A stretch of 64,000 bases of DNA from Misgurnus anguillicaudatus. Its lineage: Eukaryota; Chordata; Actinopteri; Cypriniformes; Cobitidae. The stretch's first letter is position 1; each line of letters begins with the position of its first letter. Under the pieces are notes generated by a model that saw only the letters and a list, made by a program, of their open reading frames with translations, was not told the origin of the DNA and ran no database searches. The translations under genes and the position numbers were made by a program. Of this stretch, positions 34,956 to 47,902 are shown piece by piece. Location of the stretch: NCBI RefSeq assembly GCF_027580225.2, contig NC_073352.2, positions 2,916,501-2,980,500 on the forward strand. Direction: 5' to 3'.

Positions 34956-36067
34956 GTGATAACTAGGGATGTAACGGTATCAAAAATTCACGGTACGGTA
35001 GTATTTCGGTATGATGCCCGCGGTACGGTAATTATTGAAACATTTGCAGGAAGAAAAAAAAACAACTGAAGACTTGGAAAAACTCCCATAACTGTTTATT
35101 AAACAAGACTGAACATTACAATGTACAAAGTGTAGTGAAGTGTTTACAATTTTCATAAAAAGGACAGAAAAATTAAGTTTCATTTTAGTTTGTCGACTTT
35201 AAACAACTCCCAATCAGTCAGGTTTTAAGAATTGAGTGACTCCCTCAATTGACCTAGTTTTTATTATTATTAATATTAATGCTAATGCTTGGTACTCCTA
35301 TGAAAGCAACGGTTGTGATTGTAGAATCAAGAAAAGATGATGGGTTTTAAGATGGGTCAATTCCTGAAAACAAAAACAACCCAGTAAAAAATGAAAATTG
35401 CTTACTTATTGTAGCTGGACTTAGAGCTGAGGTCAGCTCACTTAATACAGGGGCGCGTTTCCAAATCGGAAGTCTGCAGCCTCTATGGGTCGCATTTGTA
35501 GGCTGCATACGTAATGAAGACCGTCTTATTTCAAAATATTAACATTTTTTAAGTTGACTATTATTCTTATTTAATCGTATATTATTGTAACACGCCTATG
35601 ACTTGCGAATAATACTCAGTTAACTTAAATACACCAGGCGTTTAATGACGGATGCAGCCTGCATATGCGATCTAAGGAGGCTGCAACCTTCTAATTGAAA
35701 AACGGCATACACACTCTGCTCATTCACGGATTTACTCACTCGTTTTTTGAATGTCCATCACATTTTGTCCTTCCTCGTTTCTTGTCACAGCGAACGCGAA
35801 CTTTTTCGACACATCAGATTTAAAGTCCGTGTTTCTTTTGCTTCCGCCATTGCCGCTTGTAGAGAGGAGGCGTCAGAGTAGCACGCATGGGATTATGGGA
35901 ATTGTAGTTCCCGCGTCCCTCCACTCGCTTTACTTGACCGGAAAAAAACTACACGTGTTGCCCGGAAGACCTAACGTTTTACCGATCATGTGACCACGGT
36001 GGTACCGGGAAAATCTTCTACCGCAATACCACGAAATTTATAATACCGTTACATCCCTAGTGATAAC
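34956..36067. mobile_element. hAT element with TAGGGATGTAACGGTAT ends
   Basis: Body 34964-36059 (1096 bp), perfect 8-bp duplication gtgataac at 34956-34963 and 36060-36067. TAGGGATGTAACGGTAT is perfectly inverted at the right end. No transposase frame; the frame at 35751-35993 is unrecognised. Confidence 0.92.
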
Positions 36068-36729
36068 TGATAAGAGAACAAATGAAACGTTTTTTTGTTG
36101 TTGTTGTTGGAAAGCGAATGGTCTGTTCTTTCATTTGATATTTTATGTTTATTTAAAGAAGATCATTTTTCTGTAAGGCATTAAACTAAAACTGGGTGGC
36201 AACTTAAAAAAAACGCTGTCGGGGAAAGAGGGTTGTTAGGCGCGCAGGGGTTTACAACAGCGATTGTGTTGTTCCCGCTCCCTGGCACGCAGGAAATGGG
36301 CATCAATGACACACTCAGATTAATGGCATCAGGTTTAAGAAGGTTGCAGTTGTGACAGTGTTGCCAGCTGCCCTTTAAGCCGCCTTTCCACTGCACACGA
36401 CATACAGAAGCGATTGTTGGACTTCGCCCCCTAGTGGCAGTCGTAATGAAGTTTCAGTTTAATCGTACATGGGAGAGAAGCTCATTCCAAGAGGCTTCAT
36501 TTCTATATTTGCCATAGTGGAATAAATAAATGAACGCAAATGAATGAAACAATAAACAGCTCTGCATATATGAACAAAGACAACCAATTTTTAATATGGA
36601 GACAAGATTAAAATAACGTACATATTAAATGAATAATGTATGTATACACTGAAATACATTACTTCCGGTCGGCATATCGCATGCAGTGTAGTCGCACAAG
36701 TTCAAATTTTTTAACAGATCTGAAAATTA

Positions 36730-38660
36730 CTCATCCGCAGAGGTGTAAAGAGTAGCTGAAAGCCATACTCGAGTAAAAGTACAAATTCCTTACTGTAAAA
36801 ATTACTCCACTACAAGTTACAAGTCACCAATTTAAATACGACTTGAGTAAAAGTATTAAAGTAACCCAATTTAAAAGTACTCAAGTATTTTTACTCGTAC
36901 TGAATGTTGGCTCAATGCACTAGTCCTCAACACAAAGAGACGTTGTAGGTCTGGGCAGTAAAAACTAAGAAAGTTTATTTATGAGGTTTTATTTCCTAAT
37001 ATAGAAAAGAAATCAAACACCTCAAAATTTTACCTGGCAGAACAAACACAGATTAAACATTGTCATAGTCTTTTGACTAAAATTTAATTTAGTTTTAGTC
37101 ATATTTTTGTCATTCGAATTGATTTAGTTTTAGTCTAATTTTATTCAACTAAATGCCATGAGATTTAGTCTAGAAATCTACATTTAATTTAATTTAAATC
37201 CATTTAATTTTAGTCTAGTGTCATTGTGTACTTGAATGTGCCATGCTGAAAAATATATAGCCTAACTTTGTGATATAAGTATATGGTAACACTTTACAAT
37301 AAGGTTCATTAGTTAACATTAGTTACTGTAGCTACATTAGTTAACATGAACTAATAATGAACTGCACTTATACAGCATTTATTAATCTTTGTTAATGTTA
37401 ATTTCAACAATTACTAATACTTTATTAAAATCTTGTTAACATTAGTTAATGCACTCTGAACTAACATGAACAAACAATTAAAGCTTAAATGTTTATTAAC
37501 TAACATTAACAAAGATGAATAAATAATGTAACAAATGTATTGCTCATGGTTTGTTCAAGCTGGTTAATACATTAACTACTGTTAACTAATGAACCTTATT
37601 GTAAAGTGTTACCAAATATTCTTATATAGGCCTATCCTAAAAAAGATATAATTTTAATATTTAAAAATTCCAGTGAACTAAAATTACACTAACAGAAATA
37701 TGATAATGCATATTAAAAACGTGAAGTTGTTCATTTGAAAGATTAATTGTAAACACATGTAGTACGTAACACCACTATCTCACATAAAGTGCACTACATT
37801 TCTTCAGTCATGCATCCCTCATACATTACAGCATACTTGATTAAATGTGAGGACAGTGAAATTGTACACTTATTATCAATCTAATAATGTACTTAAGTTA
37901 CTCGGGCAATCAGTACAGTACATCGCTGGTTTATTTTGGCTTATATAGTAAGTTATATCAAGTTATGTAACTTACCAGCTCAGGTTAGCTGATAAAATAG
38001 CATCAGAGTATATAAACATTTGTGCTTGCCTTTGATTTGCGGGATGACCCGATCCTGCGATCGCGCTTCACTTTTGTTTTGAATGTAGCATCACATGTTT
38101 AACAAAGGGTCCCTTGACTGAAGCAAATGTGATATGCATCCATATGTTTGCTCTTTATCTCTTCTCTCAGATAAGACGCGAACTTTTCTCTACAGTTTAT
38201 GACATACGCAGCACGCAGATGTCCCGCTACGGTGGCTCAACGCAAGCCAAGCCATTCAGCGTTTGACATCAAAGTACCGCGAGACCAGACTTCTCCATAT
38301 GCATTTGATTCGCTCTCGCAGTACTTTGATTTCATACGATTGCTCTGCGCAGCGCCAAATGAAGTCCCTCAGTTGTGTGTGTGTGTGTAACCTCGCGACC
38401 ACAGATTCTATCCATCATCACCCTCTGACACTTTCGTCTCGTTTTTATTTGACGAATAAACAATGTAGCGAGTAACGTTAAGTGTCATTTCAAATGTAGT
38501 GGAGTAAAGAGTACAAATACCCAATCAAAAATGTAATTGAGTAGAGAGTAAAAGTTGCCTATATTTTTGATACTCAGTACAAGTACAAAGTAGCCCAAAA
38601 AATACTTAAGTACAGTAACGAAGTACATTTACTCAAGTACTTTACACCTCTGCTCATCCG
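36730..38660. mobile_element. hAT element nested in the Harbinger-like element
   Basis: Body 36738-38652 (1915 bp), perfect 8-bp duplication ctcatccg at 36730-36737 and 38653-38660. Ends CAGAGGTGTAAAGAGTA and, as the reverse complement of the right end, CAGAGGTGTAAAGTACTTG. Sub-terminal runs of agtaaaagtac / gtacttaagtac repeats are shared with the element at 44062-45178, so the two are the same family. Confidence 0.9.
37285..37613. mobile_element. MITE with GGTAACACTTTACAATAAGG ends, innermost layer
   Basis: GGTAACACTTTACAATAAGG at the left is perfectly inverted at the right, and the inversion continues through ttcattagttaac. The whole 329 bp has extended self-complementarity (gttaac/ttaatg rich), so it could fold into a long hairpin. 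Confidence 0.88.
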
Positions 38661-38766
38661 CAGATGGTCGGCAACTCATGCAGCCCCTTTGCGACTCTCC
38701 ATAGGAAATTAATAACTTCAGGTTTATCGGCCATCGTTTGTCGTGTGCAGTGGAAAGGTGGCTTTA

Positions 38767-40300
38767 GAGTAAACCAGCTTCTATTTTTTCCACCATCCAG
38801 TGGCTTGTCATAAATGAGTAAAAAATAAACAAATAAATAAACGAGTGCATTGTGAAACTATTGCACCGCCCCTGATACTATCGTGTATCAGTGATATTAC
38901 AGGCTGAGGATAGGACCATCTCACTATAAGGGCATATTGCGCAACACTACTGGGTGATGGCAGTTTATAGTAAGCACAATGAAACTCTGATAAAGTGCTT
39001 TAACTGAATACAAATTTCGGGGGGGGGGGATAAAATAAAAAAGGTAAATTACTGTACATATAATTTGACATAATATTTGATCTCAAATAACTTTATGAAG
39101 GGTAACTGAGGTTTATGTAAACATTTTAGTAGACAGTTTAAGCAGTGCAGTAGTGCCTTAATGATCATCTTTTAAATCAATGTGTTTGTATTATTGTCAG
39201 ATTTTACAGTAATTGATTTATAAGTTTTATGAAACATTCACATTGTTTTGTTTTGGAAGGTTTAGAGATAGTACAATTACATTACATTTATGCAATTGGC
39301 AGACACTTATCCAAACTGTGAGCCAGTTGAGATAGTGGTCGATTTATTTTTCTATTCACATTTCACGTCCAGTGATTTGTGCTCACATCAGCCTGTATGA
39401 ACGCCATTTTTATTGAGGCCTTCACTGTTATTTTACCACAATTAAGGGTTGCTGTTTGACACAAAAGAAGTAGAACATCCAGTCCGATTTCAGAGACGCA
39501 CTATCCATTTTATAAATGCTTTTTTGGCAGTCTTAACTAAATTCCCAAAAGAGCGTATCACCCTCTCTGTCCATCTGTTACTTTCATCTCACTCATTTTG
39601 ACTCTAAATATTCTGCACACATTTAGCTTGCATTTGACTTTGAAGCTGCTTTGATTTTATGGTCTTCCAAAATAGAGCTCATTACTAATTGCCTTATGCA
39701 TTGTGGAAATGTTCTCGTCACTGTGCAAATACAGAAGAATGAAGTCATTTAGTAATCTATTGGAGATTGTTTGATTGTCAAATCATGTATAGTAAATATC
39801 ATAAATACAAAAAGGAAAGTATTTACAGTGCATTACAAGGTATACATTTTAACAGCATGTGTGTTCCCTGGTTTCAAATCCGTGACTGCAAACAGTGTGT
39901 GCTTATGTGTGTGTGTGTGTGTGGGGGTGTATGTGGTTTACGGGGATATGAATAATGTATAATGACAAGTTTAATATACTATTGACGAATATCAGTTATT
40001 TGACCTTTTACGTAATTCCAGTTGCATGTCGCCATCTTTAGTACCTACCGAGTACCAGTAGGCTACTGACAAGCATTAGCTAGCTTGCTACGATTTACGG
40101 ATTTCTTATCTTTTACTGTCTCTGATTCTTACAGATATGGGAAATGGCTACGAAAGACAACATTTCACACCTCGACTGTCATAAAAGAGATGCTACTTTA
40201 AAAAATATATGTTGGTTAGGGTGTGATGCTTACTTGATCCCTGATGCGTTCTTCCACCCACTGTCTGCTGCTACTGAACTACCACTATTTTAACACTAAG
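38767..40300. other. Intron; short repeats only
   Basis: A poly-G run lies near 39020. About 39282-39318 (tacatttatgcaattggcagacacttatccaaa) matches the conserved tail of abundant fish SINE/LINE elements. A (TG)n microsatellite occupies 39906-39923. No coding feature. Confidence 0.45.
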
Positions 40301-40301
40301 A

Positions 40302-40796
40302 AGGCACGACACAACATGAAACCCTGCTCGAAGCATCACCTGGATCTTTACACATGAACGCGAGCATTGAGAACGTTGTTTGTGTACACAGAGATTACTA
40401 AAAAGAAGGTTTTGAACAACTGACTTTGGTTGTTTTGGCGTCTGCTCGCTGCCATCTTACCAGTCAAGATGTATCGATCTCTGAATACGACGTAAGAAGG
40501 GAGGAGAGTAAAGATTGATATCTCCTAAAGCATAGTTCCATATAATTAGTTGTTTTGTCGCAAGTGAAAAACAATATTGATCAAATGAGATTCATTCATT
40601 CGCATTCGGAAATTGATTCTTTATGTTCTTTATTAATATCAAAGATGGCGAGCAGACACCATAACAGCCAAAGTCAGTTCAAAACCTTATTTTTAGTAAA
40701 CTCTGTGTACACAAACAATGTTCTCAATGCTCGAGTTCACGTGTAGAGACACAGGTGATACTGAGAGCAAAGTATCATGTTGTGTCGAGCCTTTAA
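40302..40796. mobile_element. Palindromic MITE with long inverted arms
   Basis: The left arm of about 160 bp from 40302 (aggcacgacacaacatg, gcattgagaacgttgtttgt, tctgctcgc) is matched in reverse complement by about 40635-40792, at roughly 85 percent by eye, around a 170-bp loop. TTAA lies at 40793-40796 on the right; the left flank is ctaa, so one TTAA copy has probably decayed. Confidence 0.78.
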
Positions 40797-41864
40797 GTGT
40801 TGTAAAAATAGCGATTTTGATGCTCACAACATATTGAAGTCATAGCTTCTAGTTCTTTTGAGACCACTTCAGGTAGAGGAGACACGTTTTTTTCAGGTAG
40901 ACACTTTTTTTTAAGACAAGTTTGAGATGTGAGTGACGTCAGCTGATATTCATGTATAAGTGTAATTAAAAAGTTGGATAGCTGCAGTTTGGTCATTGGC
41001 TTGTTAGCAGTGGTTTATGTGAATTCGGTGACACATTCACAGGTGAGAGAGATGTCACATTTATAAATAAATCTTTCACTCAGCATTCACCTAATTTACT
41101 GACAAAACAGGTAGTTTGACCAAAGTCAAACTCAAACTTCTGTCAAATCATGTTTTACACATGAAAAAAAAAACTCTAGGCTAATATTTTTTTGTCTTGT
41201 CTCCATATACTTTCACCCATGACCAACAGACCCAGCTGTGGTTTAGCCTGATGCTGATCACTTTTTCATAGATTAAAGACAGGTTTTTGATGGCTGGGGT
41301 TAGGGCCTGGGGTTGGTAAAATATACAGTTTCTTCAGTATAAAATGTATTGCGTCTCTGGAATCTAAGTCACATATGCCAACATGTGTGTGTGTGTGTGT
41401 GTGTGTGTGAGCAAGTCTCCATCTGGCTTTTTGGGTGTCAGGGTGAGAAGATATTTGTGTGTGTGTGTGTGTGTTAATGAGAGTCACAAGCTGAGATGGT
41501 AATCAGAACTTCACAAAGCCTTTATTTGCATCCACACAGTTGTTCCCTAGTGAGGAGTCTCATTCAGTGAGCATTACTGTCGCACAAAACACTCGGTCAT
41601 TAAAGGACTTTTACTTGGAATAAAATCATAAGGGAAAATTCCCAAGTTGCATGGATTTTCTCTAGGATGGAGACATTCATGCAGCGTGGTAATAACTGCA
41701 GAAACACTAACATGACACTGGCAGTAAAATAATTACTGTACAAGTCCTGTCAAAATTATGTGCCGGTCATATTTCACCCCAAACAGGACGCTTAATAATT
41801 TTTGGAACATTATAATGTTTTTAAGTGGGCTTTTTTCATATTTTACTTCTAATAATAATAATAA
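40797..41864. other. Intron with TG microsatellites
   Basis: (TG)n tracts at about 41384-41409 and 41455-41474. Short frames across them are repeat artefacts. No other feature. Confidence 0.5.
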
Positions 41865-42672
41865 TGTCAGGACTCTGCCTTAAAGTCTTATGTTATATTT
41901 GTATTTTGTCATGGTGGCAGGGTTCTGGCAGTCCCAAGCCGTTTCTCAATATGCATTCTTGTCTGTACTTGCGTTCTTGTGGACTTGTGAAACGTCATCA
42001 GTCGCAGCCCAAGTACTGTTCCAATTCAAAGTTCGCATCAAGCCCAAGTTCACATAAAATCCCCGGATGTGTTCTTGATCCGCCCATTTTATCGAGGATG
42101 CATCAGAGGAGACTTGTGTGGACTTATGACAGCGAAGTTTCCCAGAATGCATTTCGCGTCAGGAGTTCGTTCTTCCGAGTCTGAACTTGCAAGGTCGAAC
42201 TACGAAGGACACAAGTCCGAGTTTGGCGTACTTGGTATTGAGAAACAGCTCCAGGCTTTATGTGGAGGCTCATGCCTTGTTTATTGTAGCATGTGCCTCC
42301 AGTGTCTTGTCTCTTGTCCCCACCCCCTCGTTCTCCTGCTTATTAGTAATCATTACTTATTCCCATCACCTGTTCCCTCCTCGTTATCTTGTTTGGATTC
42401 CTTATTTAATGTGATTGTGTCCTTGGTTCTGTGCAGGTTCATTTTGTATTGTCCGTGTGATCCAGTCAAGTGTGTCTATTCCAGTCAAGAAGTCAAGTCT
42501 AGTTTATCTGTCTAGTTGTGAGTCTAGATTAGTGTTTAGTCTTTGTCAAGCTCTTGTTAATTGTGTTTACCCCCTCGTGGGCTTTTGGTTTTGTGTCAAA
42601 TAATAAAGTGTTTTCTGTTAAACCCCGACACCCTTCTGCACTTGGGTTCTCTCTGCTATTCCTGACAAATAA
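41860..42672 (+). mobile_element. Solo LTR with MITE insertion
   Basis: The unit 41865-42667 begins TGTCAGG and ends CCTGACA (TG...CA with inverted ends) and is flanked by 5-bp aataa at 41860-41864 and 42668-42672. An AATAAAG polyadenylation-type signal lies near 42602 in the R-like region. No internal retrotransposon domain is attached, so LTR-LTR recombination is the likely origin. The flank is low complexity, which weakens the duplication evidence. Confidence 0.75.
41939..42250. mobile_element. MITE inside the solo LTR
   Basis: CGTTTCTCAAT near 41940 pairs inverted with attgagaaacag at 42238-42249. Internal tacttgcg / gtacttgg text is also mirror-like. No coding content. Confidence 0.65.
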
Positions 42673-44053
42673 TTTATTTAATAAAGCCTTTGGTTAGTCT
42701 TTACTGCGTCCTAATCCTCTTGAGCATTGAAATCATTTAATTCGTCTTTGTTAAAACTAAAAGGTAATTAAAGGAAATGTGCAATTCAAATTCCTCAAAA
42801 TTCAATCATGTTGAATAATGTCAGGCTATGATGTATTTACATTTTCAGTAACTCAATCACCTCTGCGTATGCCTCCTGTTCCATTTATTACATGAAAAAT
42901 TAAAATAGAGAAACTATTAGCTTTTCTAATAAAGTGTGTCTGAATAATCTCATGCTTCATTACTCTCCTCGTCACTCCACATTTCTCTGTCTGCTGCGAA
43001 CAGAGTTCAGGAGCAATCTTCAAGACAATGGCCTTGTTGAGAATGTGATGGATGTCGACAGAAATTAATTATCCAGCTCATTACTGAGTGAGAATAAATC
43101 TTTGGCTTTTATCTGGAGACCATCAGAGCTGATAAAAGAGCCTCAGCGGGCTCCTGCAGAATCCCAATTTCATCAGGATATCTGTCACCTTATCGACTCA
43201 CACAGAGTCTGGCTGACTGTCAGCGGCGGGGAGCCGGTGCACCTCGCTCTACTTTAACACTGTAAACTCACGTTACCCATCCATGGCACTTAGTGCATGT
43301 GCTATTCTCTATACTTATCACAAATGTTAATCTTTAATTAGCTGCTAACTACTGGCTAAGAATGTATGAAGTATATACTGTACTTCAGTATCGATTTAAG
43401 TAAATTTACAGGTTGCTTACATTGATTCATTTAGCAGATGCTTTTATCCAATGCAACAGAATGTACTCTACAGTATCTGTAGATTAGCATGAATCACATG
43501 CTAACATGATTTTGGTACAGTCGACGGAAATGGTACTCTTGGATACGTTTTAACATTTAAGAGGTCATAACTTGCTACCGCTAATACATACATACTGCAG
43601 TGGGCATGCAAATGATGCTGCTGCAATTTTAAGCACAATGTCCCCCAGTAAACAGATCTAGGAGCTGGGGGTGGGTTTGGTGGTGGTGGATTTGGTGGAA
43701 TGCATTCTCATTCCTATGAATGACCTGAAAAGCCAACCAGGTTGTGCAAACGGATTAGCTGGTTGATCACAAAGTAGAAATTATGAACCTGCGCCTCCAG
43801 AGTTTCTTGACTGAACTGGGTCATCTGTTACACTTTTAACTCTTTCCAGGACAGCTGCCTCGGTGGTTGCCTAGCAATATAAAAAGCTGTGACGCACTTT
43901 TCTTTTTTTAAAGTGACCAAAAAAGGCAGTATGGCATCCTTGCGTTCCCAAGCATTTAAAACTAGTTTGGTGTGATCAAAATTTAGAAACTAAGCATTTG
44001 TATTAATATACAGTTTTAGAGTAAAAACATTTTTGCAAACAGTGTATAAATAA
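42668..44053. other. Intron; possible conserved noncoding block
   Basis: 42960-43260 is markedly less AT-rich than its surroundings, lacks repeat structure, has no long open frame, and contains dense homeodomain/GATA-like words (taattatccagctcatta, ttatctgg, ctgataaaag). It could be a conserved noncoding element. About 43424-43455 (gattcatttagcagatgcttttatcca) is the common fish SINE/LINE tail motif. Confidence 0.4.
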
Positions 44054-44589
44054 GTGTCATTCAGAGGTGGAAAGTAACGAATTACATTTACTCACGTTAC
44101 TGTAATTGAGTAGTTTTTTTTTGTGTATTTTTACTTTTTTGAGTAGTTTTTAAAATCTGTACTTTTACTTTTACTTAAGTATGTTTTATTTAAAGTATTG
44201 TACTTCGCTACATTTTAAATCATATCCGTTACTGAGTAAAAAAATATTTTAAAAAGCAAGGTGATAAAGACGCGCAACGGATGTAAATGGGCGGGGCTCG
44301 GGGGGACGCGCAAAAAGAACAGTGGAGACGGACGAGACAGGCGCGCGCTACTGCAGACCCGCCTCAGTTCAAATCTTATGAAAGAAACCCCTGGTCATAT
44401 TTAAGCGACCACTTTCCACTGACGCGAAGCGAGTGTTTCATTTTTATGAAAGGTAGGATTCATGCTCTTAAGTACGAAATTGCATGACGCGTTTTTATAC
44501 CATGCGCATTATCTTCTGAGGTCTAGTAGCTTCGCGTAAAGTCGACCACAACTTAAGAACGTCATTGAGAATGTGCAGGGTCATTAGAC

Positions 44590-44646
<57 letters not shown>

Positions 44647-45186
44647 AAGGTCATCAGGTACCCAGGTCAGGGAAGTAAGAAGATAATAAACGTGTCAAAT
44701 GTATATAGACATGGCACTCATCTCAATAAATGCTCATTTAAACTATATATAGTTTAATAAAATAATGTATGTTACCAGCAATACATCAATTACAACCTTA
44801 CTATAGTGATTGTATTTACAAGCTGCTGACCATGTAAAAAATCATTAAATAATTCCATAAATGTTTCTTACTTTAAAAAAGCTTTTTATTTTAATAACTT
44901 TTTGTTATTGCACTTTCATTGTAAAGTTGTTCCTACAATTATAAACAACTAGTTTGAGATGTATATTCCCTTGTCGTTTTTGAACTATACTAGAATACTC
45001 CACCTCTTCCCGCTGTAAAAAAGTAACTTTTACTCTGAGTAAAGTTAAAATGACTTACTTTTTACTTTTACTTGAGTAGATTTTTAGACAAGTAACTTTA
45101 CTTTTACTTAAGTAAAATATTATTAAAGTAACTTTACTTTTACTTGAGTACAATATTTTAGTACTTTTTCCACCTCTGGTGTCATT
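44054..45186. mobile_element. hAT element with CAGAGGTGG ends and internal (GA)n
   Basis: Body 44062-45178 (1117 bp), perfect 8-bp duplication gtgtcatt at 44054-44061 and 45179-45186. Ends CAGAGGTGGAAAGTAACG and, as the reverse complement of the right end, CAGAGGTGGAAAAAGTAC. Same family as 36738-38652 by the repeated acttttacttaagta sub-termini. Confidence 0.92.
44595..44642. repeat. (AG)n microsatellite
   Basis: 24 uninterrupted AG dinucleotides inside the hAT element, directly visible. Confidence 0.97.
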
Positions 45187-46890
45187 ACAGTGTAAGTGGT
45201 ATTACTGAATACATGGTGTTATTGTAGATTTTGGTTCACATTAGCGATGCTTACTGTATAACTTTATATTAGTCTGAAGGTCTGTCATCAGACCGTTACA
45301 TTCACAGAAAGTGCAGTACAGTATATGCGTTGTAAAATACGGTCACATAGCGAATGCCAAACTGATATATCCAAACATCCCAGGTGTCAAAAAATGTGCT
45401 GCTGGCTAAGGAATGGGAGGACCGCAATGATGACAACTGCACTTTTTCAAGAAATGGACGTGTGCCAGACTTACCTATCATATGAGAGGAGGTTCATGCC
45501 ATGAGACATTTAGTCATTTACAGTAGCTTGACAGATGACTATACCCCGAAAATGCAATCCCGCATGAGCCAAAAAAAATCATATAAAAAAAAACATCATT
45601 TGCAATAATACAATAAAATATGCATTAGCATTACTCAGGAAAAACAATTAGGTGTAGATAAATAAACCTTTGGAGAAACCAGACTAAAGAAAAAATACTA
45701 CTTCCATATGGTATTTAAATATGAAACCGTAAGAGTTCACCACAAAACATTTTGTATATAACTTAAGCTCCTGTGGATGGTCATTGAGCATGTTTAGAAA
45801 ATGCTGTGCAGTCATCAAAGTTTTGATACTAACATCATACTGTATATATTCTGCTGAGTTTTCTGAGCACTTAGATTCAACTGAAGTATAAAAGGCCACA
45901 GACGGTCACAGAGGAGAGACAATGACACTGTCAGACACATCCGCTCTGTAGCAGAGGAGTTTTAGATGAGTCCATTAATCATGTGTCACGTCTACTCTAG
46001 TGCAATAACGCTTACACATTACCTAAATATCTGAAAGCTATACAGCTATCATTTTAAAAGCAATTTTCTTTGTTGGCTTTACATTTACTATTAAAGTTGA
46101 GTGGGAACATTTAGAATGACTTGATGTTTATTACATACTGTAGCTAACAGGCTTTAGCCTACGTGATTTTCAGCCTGCTTTTTCTAGTCAAAGGTGGGCA
46201 GTATTTTTATTCTAGATAAGTTTCTAGACAGCAATTTCTAAAGCTTCAAAGGACACAAAAGCGACTGGTGCAGTACATTTCAGGTGTCCTGAATCAAACA
46301 GACTCAACTGCAAACATGCACGTACGGCTGTTATCTTGCATTTTCATGCATGTGCACAGAAAAATGGCACAGGTTAAAAACTTCATCAAACAATAGATGA
46401 TTATATTGTATTTTATTTCAGCAAACCGGTTCTGATTTCCTTAAGAGACTTAAAAAATACCGCACAAATTGCATGGAGTTTAATGGTTTTGTGTTCTTTT
46501 AAGCTTGAAAAGAGGCAATCATCATCCACTGCAATGTAAATGAAAAACCCCCTACACTAATTTTTTTGTAGACATTGGGCGTTTGATCAACACCAGGATG
46601 AGTAATAATGACATGATTGTGCGTTTTGAATAAACTAACCCTTTAAAGTAGACCAATGGTAAATTAAGTCTCTTTATGTAGAGACTATAAGCGATCATAA
46701 CTGCATACAGTACGTCATTGACATTTGCGATGTCATCTGGCAAAACCAGCTGTCGCGCTGGAACATTTCCAGGAAAAAATATTAAAATATATTATTATAT
46801 AATAATCTAAAAGAAAATATCTTGGCAAAATGTACTTGTTTAGTGGAATGCAATTTAAAGTGGCAAGTTCAATGTTTAAGAATGCATCGA
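45187..46890. other. Intron, no recognised feature
   Basis: AT-rich; frames such as 45899-45684 (minus) and 46743-46552 (minus) show no domain. Confidence 0.4.
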
Positions 46891-46899
46891 ACCGTATAG

Positions 46900-47890
46900 G
46901 TCAAGGTCAAGGTCAAGGTCAGTTCATTTATACAGTATAGCACATTTATAAACAGCTAGTGTATGCCAAAGTGCTGTACATTTACAAATAAAGTAAATAT
47001 AAAGGTTAAGAGAATAAAAAGAAATAACTCAAAACACAATCAATACAAAAACACATTAACAAACACAATCATACATTTCATCCAAATGCCAAGGAATACA
47101 GATAAGTCTTCAGGCGGGATTTAAAAACAGGAACGGAGGCCGCAGATTTAATGTCTAGAGGTAAGCTGTTCCAAAGTCTAGGACCAGCTACAGAAAAAGC
47201 CTAATCCCCCTTAAATTTCAAGCGAGAGCGAGGTATGTGCAGGAAAAGTTTATCAGAGGATCTGAAGGAGCGAGAGGATTGATGATAGCTGAGAAGTTTG
47301 GGCAAGATGGGGCTAAATCATTAAGTGCTTTATACACAAATAATAAAATCTTAAAATGGATCATATGTTGCACTGGAAAACAACGAAGAGATGCTAGAAC
47401 AGGAGAAATGCGTTCTCTTAGTACCAGTCAGCAATCTTGTGGCTGCATTCTGGACCAACTGCAAGTGATTCAGTGATGAATGCTTGAGACCCATATAAAG
47501 CGCATTGCAGTAATCAAGTAATGAAAGCATGGATAACTATCTCTAAATCCTTAAACAATAGCATAGATTTTAATTTGGCTATTTGCCTTAGTTGAAAAAA
47601 GCTGATCTTCACCACAGCATTTATCTGTTTTTCAAAAATGAGATCAGTGTCAAAAATCACACCTAATGTTTTAGCAAAGAGATGAGTGTTTGATGACATT
47701 GTTATCGGAGACAGCACCTAGGGGTCCAAAGACAACAATCTCAGTTTTTCTCTCATTTCATTGTAGAACATTTCTGCCAGTCCAGCCCATAATATCTTTA
47801 AAGCAATTAAAAAGATCAGAATCAGAGTGATCAGAGCTGAGAGGAATCTAGATCTGAATTTCATCCACATGACAGCAAAAAAGAGGTCAA
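46900..47890 (-). pseudogene. L2/CR1-like LINE 3' end, antisense
   Basis: On the minus strand the RT C-terminal region reads, across frames, LGVIFDTDLIFEKQINAVVK and LEIVIHAFIT (47717-47514), then LQLVQNAATRLLT, then IHFKILLFVYKALNDLAP, then FSVAGPRLWNSLPLDI, the familiar thumb/C-terminal signature of fish L2/CR1-type ORF2. It is 5'-truncated as LINEs usually are, with stops and shifts. A ggtcaaggtcaaggtca triplication at about 46902-46920 sits at the LINE 3' end. Confidence 0.87.
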
Positions 47891-47902
47891 AAGTCTGTCA
47901 TC

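Larger units (their letters stand above)
36375..38766. mobile_element. Harbinger-like DNA element, outer layer of a nest
   Basis: Body 36378-38763 with TTA on both sides (36375-36377, 38764-38766), the duplication type of PIF/Harbinger. The left end AGCCGCCTTTCCACTGCACA and the reverse complement of the right end AGCCACCTTTCCACTGCACA differ at one position, and both continue with cgaca. Without the nested hAT the element is about 470 bp. Confidence 0.8.

Noticed and set aside
41266..41487. Thr-His repeat frame
   Set aside because: Artefact of the TG/CA microsatellites.
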